A program made the position numbers and the translations under genes. Of a stretch of 64,000 nt of DNA, positions 17,487-26,793 are shown piece by piece (the first letter of the stretch is position 1; each line of letters starts with the position of its first letter). The notes beneath the pieces were generated by a model that did no database searches, was not told the DNA's origin, and saw only the letters and a program-made list of their open reading frames with translations. This stretch comes from Rhodospirillaceae bacterium. GTDB lineage: Bacteria; Pseudomonadota; Alphaproteobacteria; Thalassobaculales; Thalassobaculaceae. The DNA lies in NCBI GenBank assembly GCA_018401495.1, contig JAGYJX010000010.1, forward strand, positions 1 through 64,000, given 5' to 3'.

Positions 17487-18593
17487 TCAGGCCAGCATGG
17501 CACCGACGTGGTCGGCGATCGCCAGAGACGAGGTGACGCCCGGCGACTCGATGCCGTACAGGTTGACCAGACCGGGCACGCCGTGGTCGCGCGGCCCCTG
17601 CACCATGAAGTCGAGCGCCGGCTGGCCGGGCGCCTGGATCTTCGGGCGCATGCCGGCGTAGCCGGGCTGCAGCGAGCCGTCCGGCAGCCCCGGCCAGTAC
17701 TTGCGCACGGCGGCGTAGAAGCTGTCGGCGCGGCGCGGGTCGACGGTGTAGTCGATGCGCTCGACCCATTCCACGTCCGGCCCGAACCGCGCCTGGCCGC
17801 CCAGGTCGAGGGTCAGGTGGATGCCGAGGCCGGCCTGCTCGGGGGCCGGGTAGATCAGGTGGCGGAACGGCGCCCGCACGCCCGAGAGGGTGTAGTAGTT
17901 GCCCTTGCAGAAATACTGCGGCGGCACCTTGTCGGCCGGGAAGCGCTGCAGCGAGGCCGCCATCGGCTGGGCGTGCAGGCCGGCGGAGTTCACCACCGTG
18001 GTCGCCTTCAGGGTCATCGGCTCGGCGCCGCCGACCACCAGCTCGATGCCGTCCTCGTCGACGCGCCCGCCCTCGACCGGGGCGTGGAAGGCGATCATCG
18101 CGCCGCGCTCCTCGGCGTCGCCCTGCAGGGCCAGCATGTAGGAATGGCTGTCGAGCACGCCGGTCGACGGCGACATCAGCGCGGTGACGCAGCGCAGATC
18201 CGGCTCCAGCGCCGTCACCTCGTTGTGCGACAGGAAGGTCAGGTCGTCGACGCCGGCGGCGACGGCGCGCTCCTGGATCTGCCGGAGCGCCGGAAGCTGG
18301 TCCTCCGAGGTGGCCACGATCAGCTTGCCGAGCCGCTTGTACGGCACGCCGTGCTCGTCGAGGTAGCGGTACAGCTTGGTCTTGCCCTCCACGCAGAACC
18401 GCGCCTTCAGCGAGCCGAGGGTGTAGTAGATCCCGGCGTGGATCACCTCGGAATGGCGCGAGCTGGTCTCGGTGCCGATGGCTTCCGCCTTCTCCAGCAC
18501 CAGCACCTCGCGGCCCTGCAGGGCCAGCGCCCGGGCGCAGGCGAGGCCGACCACCCCGGCGCCGATGACGACCGCGTCGACCCGCTCGCTCAT
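17487..18593 (-). CDS. FAD-dependent oxidoreductase, L-2-hydroxyglutarate oxidase-like
   Basis: A 368-aa DAO-family flavoprotein. The FAD-binding Rossmann motif [17 protein letters not shown] is at residues 12-28, followed by the Glu of [20 protein letters not shown], a signature close to LhgO/L2HGDH. Later [11 protein letters not shown] and [12 protein letters not shown] also fit that group. Such enzymes oxidise L-2-hydroxyglutarate or a related 2-hydroxy acid to the 2-oxo acid and pass electrons to quinone. The gene overlaps the upstream dehydrogenase gene by four bases (ATGA), so the two are coupled and perhaps act on related hydroxy acids. Confidence 0.85.
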   Translation of the reverse strand: MSERVDAVVIGAGVVGLACARALALQGREVLVLEKAEAIGTETSSRHSEVIHAGIYYTLGSLKARFCVEGKTKLYRYLDEHGVPYKRLGKLIVATSEDQLPALRQIQERAVAAGVDDLTFLSHNEVTALEPDLRCVTALMSPSTGVLDSHSYMLALQGDAEERGAMIAFHAPVEGGRVDEDGIELVVGGAEPMTLKATTVVNSAGLHAQPMAASLQRFPADKVPPQYFCKGNYYTLSGVRAPFRHLIYPAPEQAGLGIHLTLDLGGQARFGPDVEWVERIDYTVDPRRADSFYAAVRKYWPGLPDGSLQPGYAGMRPKIQAPGQPALDFMVQGPRDHGVPGLVNLYGIESPGVTSSLAIADHVGAMLA

Positions 18594-19495
18594 GAGGCGC
18601 TCCGGTTCAGGCCGCCGAGTTCGGCCATGACGTCGACCAGCAGCGGCACGTGCTCGTCGCCGTGCCCGGTCGAGCAGGCCAGGGTGTAGAGCTGCAGCGC
18701 CGCCGAGCCGAACGGCGTCGGCAGCCCGGAAGCCGCCGCCATGCCGGTGTAGTAGCCGACGTCCTTGCGGGCGTTCGCCATGGCGAACTGCAGCCCCGAC
18801 GGATCGCCGTCGACGGCGTAGGCCATGATCTTCTGGAACATCCCGGAGTTGACCGCACCCGCCGACACCACCTCGCGCAGCTTGGCGAGGTCGACGCCGG
18901 CGGCGCGGGCGGTGATCGCCGCTTCCGCCGTCACCGCGGAGATCGTCATGCTCATGAAGTTGTTCACCAGCTTGAGGGCGTGTGCAGAGCCCAACGCCCC
19001 GATGTGGAAGACGTTGCGGGCGTAGGCGTCGAACGCCGGGCGCATCCGCTCGAGCACCGCCGCCTCGCCGCCGACCAGCACGTTGAGGGTGCCGGCCTCG
19101 GCCTCCTTCGGGGTCATGGTGAGCGGCGCGTCCAGCGTGTCGGCGCCCTTGGCGGCGAGTGCCGCGGCGACACGTTTCGTCGACAGCGGGTCGGCGGTGC
19201 TGGAGTCGACCAGCACGAAGCCGGGTCGCGCCGCCTCCAGGATGCCGTCGGGCCCCAGCACCACGCTTTCCACGATCGCCGAGTTCGGCAGGCACAGGAT
19301 CACCGCGTCGCTGCTCTCGGCGAGCGCCCGCGGCGAGGCCTCCTCGGCGGCGCCGCGGGCCTTCAGATCCTCGACCGGCGCGCGGTTGCGGTTGCCGAGG
19401 ATCGAGACCGCGAACCCCTTCTCGATCAGGTTCTTCGCCATGCCGTGGCCCATCAGCCCGACGCCGACGAAGCCGATGCGGAGCTGTTCCGCCAT
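18590..19495 (-). CDS. NAD(P)-dependent beta-hydroxyacid dehydrogenase (3-hydroxyisobutyrate dehydrogenase family)
   Basis: A 301-aa dehydrogenase. The N-terminal dinucleotide motif is [16 protein letters not shown] (residues 8-23). The substrate-binding [22 protein letters not shown] and the catalytic lysine in [10 protein letters not shown] (about residue 175) fit the 6-phosphogluconate/3-HIBADH superfamily. The usual family motif is DAPVSGG; here it is DAPLTMTP, a departure that suggests a different substrate. It is translationally coupled to the FAD oxidoreductase. The exact substrate is unknown. Confidence 0.88.
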   Translation of the reverse strand: MAEQLRIGFVGVGLMGHGMAKNLIEKGFAVSILGNRNRAPVEDLKARGAAEEASPRALAESSDAVILCLPNSAIVESVVLGPDGILEAARPGFVLVDSSTADPLSTKRVAAALAAKGADTLDAPLTMTPKEAEAGTLNVLVGGEAAVLERMRPAFDAYARNVFHIGALGSAHALKLVNNFMSMTISAVTAEAAITARAAGVDLAKLREVVSAGAVNSGMFQKIMAYAVDGDPSGLQFAMANARKDVGYYTGMAAASGLPTPFGSAALQLYTLACSTGHGDEHVPLLVDVMAELGGLNRSAS

Positions 19496-19698
19496 GACTT
19501 CCTCCCTGGTCTGTCGGCGGCGAGATTAGGTCGGCGGCGGATCGGATGGAAGAGCCGGAGACCCGCTCGAGGGCCGCCGGACCGGCCGCCCCGGAACTTG
19601 TCCCGTCGCCCGGGGGCGATGGCGACGCGCCGCCGAACGGTTAGAATTGCGGAGACGGTTGCGAGCCGACGCCGCCGCCAGCCAGGAGGAGCATCGCC

Positions 19699-20505
19699 GT
19701 GTCCGACCCCGTCCCCGCCGTCACCGAGGCCGACGCCGTCGGCGAGACCGCCCGGCTGTTCGCCGACATCCGCACCACCACCGGCAGCCCGGTGGTCAAC
19801 CTGATCTGGCGCCACCTCGCCACCATCGACGGCGGCCTGGAATGGGCCTGGGGCTCGGCGCGGCCGATCTACGCCAGCGGGCGGGCGCAGGCGGCGGCGG
19901 CGCGGCTGTACGACCGGCTCGACCCGCCGCTGCCCTGCCCGCTGCCGCCGGGCGCGCTCGCCGCGGTCGGGGTGACCGCGGCGGAGCTGCCGCGCCTGCG
20001 CGCCGTCGCGGACGGCTACAACCGGGGTAACGGGCCGAATCTGGTAGCGCTGACAGCGCTCTTGGTGGGTCCGGCCGGGGTGGTGTCGGACGATTCGGCG
20101 CCCGCTGCGGCGCCGGCGGCGGCGATGCCGCGGCTGCTCTCGGAGGGCGACGTCGCCGCCGAGACCTGGGCGCTGGTGCGGGCGATCAACCTCCTGGGCG
20201 CCCGCCCGGACGAGCCGATCCTGGCGACCATGTACCGCCACCTCGCCAACTGGCCGGGCTTCCTGGCGCTGATGCACACCAGCTGGGCGCCGCTGGCGGC
20301 CGACGGGCGCATGGCGGCGGCGGCCGAACGGGCGCGGGCGCTGGCGGCCGAGGAGGGTGCGCGACTGGCCACCCTGCGCGCCGATCCGGGCCCGGCGCCC
20401 GACGGGGTGCTCGGGGCGCTGTCCGAATTCACCGACCACGTCATCGCGCGGATGGTGCCGGTCGGGGTTGCCTTGGCGCGCTGGCTGCCGCCGGCGGAGC
20501 GGTGA
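19699..20505 (+). CDS. DehI-like (group I 2-haloacid dehalogenase fold) protein
   Basis: A 268-aa all-helical protein. Two halves show the same pattern: GETARLFADIRTTTGSPVVN then LIWRHLATIDGGLEWAW, and later ETWALVRAINLLGARPDEPI then ATMYRHLANWPGFLALM. This internal duplication and the VNLxWRHLAT signature recall the DehI family, whose characterised members remove halogen from both stereoisomers of 2-haloacids. Most homologues are uncharacterised, so dehalogenase activity here is only a possibility. The start is GTG at 19699, preceded by AGGAGGA. It is transcribed away from the dehydrogenase gene. Confidence 0.6.
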   Translation: MSDPVPAVTEADAVGETARLFADIRTTTGSPVVNLIWRHLATIDGGLEWAWGSARPIYASGRAQAAAARLYDRLDPPLPCPLPPGALAAVGVTAAELPRLRAVADGYNRGNGPNLVALTALLVGPAGVVSDDSAPAAAPAAAMPRLLSEGDVAAETWALVRAINLLGARPDEPILATMYRHLANWPGFLALMHTSWAPLAADGRMAAAAERARALAAEEGARLATLRADPGPAPDGVLGALSEFTDHVIARMVPVGVALARWLPPAER

Positions 20506-20514
20506 GAAGGGCCC

Positions 20515-21498
20515 TCACGCCGCCTTGTGGCTGCGGTTGATCTTCTCGGCGATGTGCTCGCCGGCGGTGATCGGCTTGTGCCTCGGGGTCTCGCCGGGGG
20601 CCAGGCAGGTCGGGATGCAGCGGATGTCGGCGTCGAAATCCGGGTGCACGAAGTAGCCGATCGAGAGGCGCCGGCTGCCGGTGTCGCCGATTTCCGGCAC
20701 CACCACCCGGTGCAGGGTCGAGACCCAGCGGTCGTTGGTCCAGCGCTGCATCATGTCGCCGAGGTTGACCACCAGCTCGCCCGGACGCGGCAGCAGCGGC
20801 AGCCAGCGTCCGTCCGGGGTCTGCGCCTCCAGGCCGCCGCGGCCCTCGGTCATCGCCAGGATGGTCATGGCGCCGAAATCGGTGTGGGCGCCGGCCCGCA
20901 GCTGCCCGGGCTCGGGCGGGGTGGCGAGTGCCGGGTAATGGTGAACCCCGAGGATCGAGAAGTGCCGGCCCATCAGCGGCGTGAAATGCTCCTCCGGCAG
21001 GTCGAGGGCGATGGCGAACACCCGCAGCAGGTCGAGCGACAGCCGCTCATAGGCCCGGTAGATGCCGGTGAACGCCTCGGCGGTGCCGGCCGGCTGGTCC
21101 GGCACGATGTTGGGGGCGTAGGCGGTCGCCGCCTCCGGCAGCCGGGCGTAGTGCGCGGCATGGTCGTCGATCGGGCCGAGGAACACCGATTCCCGGAGAT
21201 CGAGCGGGGTCTGCTGGCCGAGGGTGGCGGCGAGGCTGCGGGTGGCGACGCCGTGGTAGCCGCGCTGCTTCGCCGGCCCGGTCGGCCGCCAGTGCGCCTT
21301 GGCCTCGGCGGGCTGGTCGAAGAACGCGAACGACCGCGCGAAGGTGTCTTCCAGGGTGGCGCGGGCGATGCCGTGGCCGGAGATCACCAGGAAGCCGATG
21401 TCGCGGCAGGCGGCGGCGACCCGGTCGGCGACGGCGCGCTTGTCGGCGGCCGAGCCGGTCCGGAACGGGGCGATGTCGATGCTGGGAATGCTGTCCAT
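20515..21498 (-). CDS. 2-oxoglutarate/Fe(II) oxygenase, isopenicillin N synthase-like family
   Basis: A 327-aa double-stranded beta-helix oxygenase. The DIOX_N region has IPSIDIAPF and ACRDIGFLVISGHGI. The iron site is H-x-D in AGAHTDFGAMTIL with the distal His in STLHRVVVP, and the 2OG-binding arginine is in RRLSIGYFVHP. Enzymes of this group hydroxylate or cyclise small molecules. It is the last gene of the leftward TRAP-transporter run and starts 12 bp after the leaderless NMT1-like gene, so its substrate may be the transported compound. Confidence 0.9.
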   Translation of the reverse strand: MDSIPSIDIAPFRTGSAADKRAVADRVAAACRDIGFLVISGHGIARATLEDTFARSFAFFDQPAEAKAHWRPTGPAKQRGYHGVATRSLAATLGQQTPLDLRESVFLGPIDDHAAHYARLPEAATAYAPNIVPDQPAGTAEAFTGIYRAYERLSLDLLRVFAIALDLPEEHFTPLMGRHFSILGVHHYPALATPPEPGQLRAGAHTDFGAMTILAMTEGRGGLEAQTPDGRWLPLLPRPGELVVNLGDMMQRWTNDRWVSTLHRVVVPEIGDTGSRRLSIGYFVHPDFDADIRCIPTCLAPGETPRHKPITAGEHIAEKINRSHKAA

Positions 21499-21509
21499 GG
21501 CGGATCTCC

Positions 21510-22427
21510 TCAACCGGCCGGGGCCATCGCCTCGGCCGCGATCGCGTCGTCGACGGCGTTGTCGTAGGGCACGTCGTAGCCGATCAGGCCGCCCGACAGC
21601 AGCGACGCCTTGAGGCGCACGAAGGTGGCGGCCGGCAAAGCCGGCGAGCGTGCCCACACCCCCGAGCCCCGGTAGCCCTCGATCATCCGGGCGAGGGCGG
21701 CGCGCTCGAGCGCCGGGAACCAGCCGGCGACCTGGCCGGCGATCTCGTCGGCGGTCTCGGCGAACAGCGCCTCCTGGGCCGCCATGATGCCGCGCACCAG
21801 CGCCCGGCAGGTCTCGCGGCGCTCGGCGGCGAACCGCCGCGTGGTGTAGAAGCTGGTGTAGCTCATGTCGCCGCGGTCCGCGAAGCGGTGCCAGACATGG
21901 CCCCAGCCGCCGGCCACCGCCCGGTCGACATAGGGCTCGAACACCTGCACCACGTCGGCCTCGCCGGTGCGCAGCCGCTCGACGTTCTCGGCCATCGGCA
22001 GGTCCGCCAGGCGGTTCAGCGATCCGGGGTCGATGCCGGCCCGCCGCAGATCGTCCTGGAAGGTCATCCAGGGCGTCGGCACGTCGATCGCGACGCCGAT
22101 CCGCTGCCCGGCGAGGTCGGCGAAGCGGAACGACGGGTTCGGCTCGCGCCCGACCAGCACGAACGGTTCGCCCGCGACCACCTGGCCGAAGCACACCAGC
22201 GGGCAGGCGCGGTCGGCGTCGTGGTGCAGCATGACCCGCATCGGCCCGCCCCAGGACACGTCGGCCCGGCCGTCGAGCAGGGCGGCGGCGGTCTGGGCGG
22301 TGGCGGGCGAGGTCTCGATCCGCACCTCGGCGCCGGCGCGCGCCCAGTCGCCGCGCTCGGCGGCGAGGTAGAACGGCACGTAGGGCACCGCGCGCATGTT
22401 CTCGAACAGGGTGATCGGCCGGCTCAT
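21510..22427 (-). CDS. NMT1/THI5-like substrate-binding-fold protein without a signal peptide
   Basis: A 305-aa protein of the periplasmic binding-fold family that includes SsuA/NMT1-type solute-binding proteins and the yeast pyrimidine synthase THI5. The start MSRPITLFENMRAVPYVPFY shows no signal peptide or lipobox, and no upstream start would add one. The ligand-fold motifs GRADVSWGGPMRVML, LAGQRIGVAIDVPTPWM and EADVVQVFEPYVD are typical. It sits between dctM and the 2OG oxygenase and has no ABC permease or ATPase next to it. It may be cytoplasmic and enzymatic or sensory instead of a transporter component. Confidence 0.8.
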   Translation of the reverse strand: MSRPITLFENMRAVPYVPFYLAAERGDWARAGAEVRIETSPATAQTAAALLDGRADVSWGGPMRVMLHHDADRACPLVCFGQVVAGEPFVLVGREPNPSFRFADLAGQRIGVAIDVPTPWMTFQDDLRRAGIDPGSLNRLADLPMAENVERLRTGEADVVQVFEPYVDRAVAGGWGHVWHRFADRGDMSYTSFYTTRRFAAERRETCRALVRGIMAAQEALFAETADEIAGQVAGWFPALERAALARMIEGYRGSGVWARSPALPAATFVRLKASLLSGGLIGYDVPYDNAVDDAIAAEAMAPAG

Positions 22428-22440
22428 CGGTGGTCTCCGG

Positions 22441-23727
22441 TCATGGCCCCACGGTGCGCGGCAGCCAGAGGGCAAGGTCGGGGTACAGCACCAGGACGAC
22501 CACCATCGCCAGCATGGCGACGACGAACGGCAGCGAGCCGATCATCACGTCGCGGATCTGGCCGCGCGGCCGCACGCCCTGGACGATGAACAGGTTCAGG
22601 CCGACCGGCGGGGTGATCAGCGCGGTCTCCAGCAGCACCATCATCAGGATGCCGAACCAGACCGGATCGAAGCCCATGGCGATCACCACCGGGGTGATGA
22701 TCGGCACGGTGGCGATCATCATCGACAGCGACTCCATGAACATGCCCAGCACCAGGTACAGCGCCACGATCATCCACATGGTCTGCATCGGCGTCAGGCC
22801 GCTCTGGGTGATCAGGTCGGTCACCTGCCGGCCGATGCCGACCGACGTCACCACGAAGCTGAGGAAGGTGGCGGCGATCAGGATCAGCATGATCATCGCC
22901 GTGGTCCGCATGGTGCCTTCCAGCGCCTCGGCCAGCATCGCCCAGGTCAGCCGGCGCTTCCAGGCGGCCAGCGCGAAGGCCATCAGGACGCCGAGCGCCG
23001 CCGATTCCGTCGGGGTCGCGAGGCCGGTGTAGATCGAGCCGATCACCACCACGAAGATGATCAGCGGCGGGCCGAGATCGGGCAGGGTGCGCCAGCGCTC
23101 GGCCCAGCTGACGGTGATCTTGTCGCCGCCCCACTCCGGCTTGGCGACGCAGGCGATGATCACGGTGGCCATGAAGAACACCGCCAGCAGCAGCCCCGGG
23201 ATGATGCCGGCGAGGTAGAGCTGCGGGATCGAGGTCTCGGTCAGGGCGCCGTAGACGATCATCACGATCGACGGCGGGATCAGGATGCCGAGCGTGCCGC
23301 CGGCGGCGATGGTGCCGAGGAACAGCCGCTCGTTGTAGCGGTGGCGCTGGATCTCGCCGACCGCCACGGTGCCGATGGTGGCGGCGGTCGCCACGCTGGA
23401 GCCGGAGACCGCGGCGAACAGCGTGCAGGTGCCGATGTTCGAGTGCATCAGACCGCCGGGCAGCCAGGACAGCCACTGGCTCATGGCGCCGTACATGCGC
23501 TCGGCGATGCCGGAGCGCAGCAGCACCTCGCCGAGCAGCACGAACAGCGGGATGGCGAACAGGATGAAGTCGGTCGACACCCCCCAGGTCATCTCGCCGA
23601 GCGCCAGGCGCAGCGGCAGGAACGAGTAGAAGTAGTCGAGCGACAGCCCGAGCGCGGCCAGCGCCGCGGCGATCGGGATGCTGAGGGCGAGCAGCGCCAT
23701 CAGCAGCGCGACGGTGAACCAGATCAT
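22441..23727 (-). CDS. dctM: TRAP transporter large permease subunit, DctM type
   Basis: A 428-aa membrane protein with 11-12 predicted helices, the ion-coupled transport subunit of a TRAP carrier. Family features are SGSSVATAATIGTVAV, GILIPPSIVMIVYG and the C-terminal ITPPVGLNLFIVQGV. It overlaps dctQ by four bases (ATGA) and is followed 14 bp later by the NMT1-like gene. Driven by the Na+ or H+ gradient, it takes up the ligand that DctP delivers. The substrate is not evident. Confidence 0.95.
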   Translation of the reverse strand: MIWFTVALLMALLALSIPIAAALAALGLSLDYFYSFLPLRLALGEMTWGVSTDFILFAIPLFVLLGEVLLRSGIAERMYGAMSQWLSWLPGGLMHSNIGTCTLFAAVSGSSVATAATIGTVAVGEIQRHRYNERLFLGTIAAGGTLGILIPPSIVMIVYGALTETSIPQLYLAGIIPGLLLAVFFMATVIIACVAKPEWGGDKITVSWAERWRTLPDLGPPLIIFVVVIGSIYTGLATPTESAALGVLMAFALAAWKRRLTWAMLAEALEGTMRTTAMIMLILIAATFLSFVVTSVGIGRQVTDLITQSGLTPMQTMWMIVALYLVLGMFMESLSMMIATVPIITPVVIAMGFDPVWFGILMMVLLETALITPPVGLNLFIVQGVRPRGQIRDVMIGSLPFVVAMLAMVVVLVLYPDLALWLPRTVGP

Positions 23728-24323
23728 GGCCGGGCCTCCGTCCCGTCGCGCCGCCGGCTGAGGCTGTCGAGCTCCTCGGCCAGTTCCTCCCGGCTGGTGC
23801 GCGAACCGGCGATGCGCTGCACCGTGGCGACGTCGCCGGTCACCAGGGCGTGGCTGGCGCGCGCCAGCAGCAGCACGATCACCACCAGGAAGTAGATCAG
23901 GCCGACGACCCACAGGAACTGCGGGTACTGCAGCGGCGTCGCGATCGGCGTCAGCGCCCGCGAGCCGAACTGCACCGATTGCTGGAACACGTACCAGCCC
24001 TGCCAGGTCAGCAGGCCGACGAAGCCCAGCATGACCAGCAGCGAGAGGACGTCGAGGACCGCGCAGACCCGCACCGGCAGGATCACGTAGAGGGAGTCGA
24101 TGCGGATGTGGGCGCGGTCGAGCAGCGCCAGCGCGAACGCCCAGGACGAGCCGATCGCCAGGACATAGCCGGACAGCTCGCTGGCCCCGCCGACCGAGAT
24201 CGAGAACAGCTTGCGCATGGCGATGTCGACGCCGATGACGACGGCGGCGAGCACCACGAGCGCGCCGCCGCCCCAGGCTCCGACGCGGGCGAGGCGGTGG
24301 GCGAGGTCCAGGGCGCGATCCAT
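23724..24323 (-). CDS. dctQ: TRAP transporter small permease subunit, DctQ type
   Basis: A 199-aa membrane protein with four predicted helices at about residues 18-36, 50-68, 88-108 and 130-152, the DctQ layout. The loop motif GSSWAFALALLDRAHIRIDS is a family signature. It pairs with DctM, which it overlaps by four bases. The cytoplasmic tail of about 45 residues is charged (RTSREELAEELDSLSRRRDG). The gap to dctP holds a strong hairpin. Confidence 0.92.
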   Translation of the reverse strand: MDRALDLAHRLARVGAWGGGALVVLAAVVIGVDIAMRKLFSISVGGASELSGYVLAIGSSWAFALALLDRAHIRIDSLYVILPVRVCAVLDVLSLLVMLGFVGLLTWQGWYVFQQSVQFGSRALTPIATPLQYPQFLWVVGLIYFLVVIVLLLARASHALVTGDVATVQRIAGSRTSREELAEELDSLSRRRDGTEARP

Positions 24324-24389
24324 GAGACTCCGGGCAGGGTGGTCAGAAAGGGCGCCGGCGAACGGCCAGGCGAAACGGCACCGGCAGAC

Positions 24390-24417
24390 GATACCGCCCT
24401 CCGGGGAGGGCGGTATC
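24390..24417. terminator. Perfect 13-bp stem hairpin between dctP and dctQ
   Basis: GATACCGCCCTCC pairs exactly with GGAGGGCGGTATC across two bases. There is no T-run on either side, so it is not a classic intrinsic terminator. It lies 19 bp downstream of the dctP stop codon and could protect or partly end the transcript so that the abundant binding protein is made in excess over the permeases, a known arrangement in transporter operons. Confidence 0.65.
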
Positions 24418-24435
24418 GGGCTCGCGACGCCGGGA

Positions 24436-25500
24436 TCAGAGCTGGTCGAGCGGGATCGTCAGGCCGACGACCTTGCCGACCGTGTCGTTCCACTTCGCGG
24501 CACACTCCTTGCCGCAGCGCTTGCCCCACTTCACCAGCACGACGTTCTGGACGACGTCGGCGCGGCGCTTCTTGTCGGCGTCGGTCAGCTCGACCAGGGT
24601 CATCTTGCCCTTCTTGCCGAGGGTGCAGGGGTCCTTGCCGATGTTGCAGTTCACGCCCTGGTCGGTGGCCTGGCCGCCGATGTCCCAGTTCATGTCCTCG
24701 AGCTTGTCGAACTCCTTGGACAGGAACGCCTGGGCCTCGGGTCCCCACTTCTCCCACGAGGCGTTGTTGACCGCGGTGTAGTAGATCGACCATCCGACCG
24801 GCAGCGGGTAGAGGTGGGTCGAGACCTCCGGCCAGCCGGCGGTGTTGCCCGACAGGGTGCCGGTCAGCGCGCAGTCGACGACGTTGCGCTGCAGCGCCGG
24901 AACCACCTCGCCGAACGCCATGGTCACGGTGGTGGCGCCGACCGCCGACACGAAGTCGGACTGGGTGGTGTTGAACACCCGGACCTTGAGCCCCTTCATG
25001 TCGTCGAGGCTGGTCACCGGCTTGTTGCACCAGAACACGATCGGCGGGTTGTTGCCGAGGGCGACGAGGCGGGCGTTGAACTTCTTCGCCATCGCCTCCG
25101 CCATCACCGGCTTCCAGACGTCGCAGGCCTTGCGGGCGGTGTCGATGTCGGTGGTGATGCCGGCGAGGTCGCAGCCCTCGAACACCGGGTCGTCGCCGGC
25201 CATCTTCGAGATGTCGCCGACGCCGACGTCGGCGACGCCGGCCTGGGTAAGCCGCAGCAGCGAGAAGTCCTTGATGCCCAGGATGTCCTGGTTGTTGTAG
25301 TCGGCGGTGATCTGGCCGTTCGAATCCTTGGCCAGCATCTCGGTCCAGAACGGCTTCTCGACTTCCTTGGTCTGCAGCAGGTTGCTGTAGTTGCCGACCA
25401 CCTTGATGGTGATCTTGGGCAACTCGGCGGCATTCACCGCGGTCGCAGCGGCCAACAGGCCCGTGGCTGCGACGGCGGCGGTCATCCAGCGCGATAACAT
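24436..25500 (-). CDS. dctP: TRAP transporter solute-binding protein, DctP family
   Basis: A 354-aa periplasmic receptor with a signal peptide (MLSRWMTAAVAATGLLAAAT, cleaved near VNAAE). The core has KGLKVRVFNTTQSDFVSAVG, whose arginine is the conserved carboxylate-binding residue of TRAP receptors, followed by TMAFGEVVPALQRNVVDC. Several cysteines are present (VFEGCDL, ARKACDV, FWCNK, NCNIGKDPC, GKRCGKEC), more than is usual, so disulfides are likely. It is the first gene of the leftward TRAP run. The ligand is unknown. Confidence 0.92.
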   Translation of the reverse strand: MLSRWMTAAVAATGLLAAATAVNAAELPKITIKVVGNYSNLLQTKEVEKPFWTEMLAKDSNGQITADYNNQDILGIKDFSLLRLTQAGVADVGVGDISKMAGDDPVFEGCDLAGITTDIDTARKACDVWKPVMAEAMAKKFNARLVALGNNPPIVFWCNKPVTSLDDMKGLKVRVFNTTQSDFVSAVGATTVTMAFGEVVPALQRNVVDCALTGTLSGNTAGWPEVSTHLYPLPVGWSIYYTAVNNASWEKWGPEAQAFLSKEFDKLEDMNWDIGGQATDQGVNCNIGKDPCTLGKKGKMTLVELTDADKKRRADVVQNVVLVKWGKRCGKECAAKWNDTVGKVVGLTIPLDQL

Positions 25501-25739
25501 GGCGTTTCCTCCGTGGGGAATCCCGGATTTCGGACGGGACTTCCGGATCGTCAGCGATCACGGTCCCGTTCGTTGTGGTCATGGTCCGGTCGGCGCGCAC
25601 CCGTGTCGCCGCCGAACGGATCGAGCGGCGGCAGGATGACACGAACCGTGCGCAGAGTAACCCCGTGTGCCGGACTCGGACTATTGCCCGCCAAGGCAAG
25701 GGATTGATGGCGGGCGGCGGCGGATGGCGATGCCGCCTG

Positions 25740-26793
25740 TCAACGGCCGGTGCGCCAATCGTCGAGGTCGATGGTTGCAACCAATCCCTGCTCGCTGCCG
25801 AACACCAGCGTCCGGCCGTCCGGCGACCACGCCGCCGCGGTGACCGCCCCATCTCCCGGGCGCTTGACCAGGACCGGCTGCGACTGGTCGAGGGCGACCA
25901 GCACGACCGTGCCGTCCTCGTAACCCGCCGCGACCAGGTCGAGGCGGGGATGCGCCGCCACCACCGTGACCATGGCGCCCCAGGCCGGGCCCAGTTCCAC
26001 CGGCGCCTTGCCCATCGGGCCCGTCTTGCCGTGGAACGGCCAGCAGACCACGCGCTCGGCCCCGGAGGTGGCGAGGATACCGGCCCTTCGGCAGCCACGC
26101 CATCGACTTCACCTTGACCGGGTATCCGTCCATGCGCATGTCGGCGCCATCGGACAGCCGCCAGCCGTGCAGGGCGTTCTCCTGCAGGGCGGAGACCAGG
26201 TACCGCCCATCCGGGCTCCAGGTCAGGGAGAGGTGGGAGCCGGCCCAGTCGAGCCGCGACGGCGGCTGCTGGACGGCCCTGGTCCACCGCAGGCTGACCC
26301 CGCCGTAGTGCGCCGCCGCCAGCCGCCGTCCCTTGGGATCGAAGGCCAGCCCCGAGACCGTGCTCGGATGCTCCCAGCTGGCCAAGGGCGACCCGTCCCG
26401 GTCGAACAGGTGAACGTCGCGACCGAAGGCGGCGGCGCGCTGCCCGGCCACCGCGCTCACGGCCACCGGCTCGACCCATCGCCCCGCCAGGCAGGCCAGT
26501 TCGCGAACCGTGCCGTCCGGGCGGGCTGCCGCCAGTCGGCCGTCGTCGCCGCCCGTGATCACGCCGGCGCCGTCGAGGTCCGTCGCCAGCGCCAGGCACG
26601 CTCCCCGATGCACCTGGACGAACCGGTACGCGGCGCGATCGCCGGGCTGGGCGACCGCCAGCCGGCCGTCGCCCAGCCCGACCGCGACGGTGCCGTCGGC
26701 CAGGACCGACGCCCCGACGACATAGGCGTCCAGCCGGGCGCTGGAGCCGATGCGGTCGAGCAGGGAAGTCAGCGCCGGTGCAGGCTTGGCCAT
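25740..26793 (-). CDS. WD40-repeat protein linked to the zinc island (frameshift near 26079-26083)
   Basis: A protein of about 351 aa made of WD40-like beta-propeller blades. Repeated patterns include SVLADGTVAVGLGDGRLAVA, AFDPKGRRLAAAHYGGV, LTWSPDGRYLVSALQENALH, SMAWLPKG and AAAWSPDGRTLVFGSEQGLV. The frame breaks after MAWLPKGR and resumes as ILATSGAERVVCWPFHGKTG; one extra base explains it. Its ATG overlaps the stop of the COG0523 GTPase gene by one base, so it is coupled to it. I recall WD40 genes beside Zur-controlled COG0523 genes in other alphaproteobacteria; the function is unknown. Confidence 0.78.
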
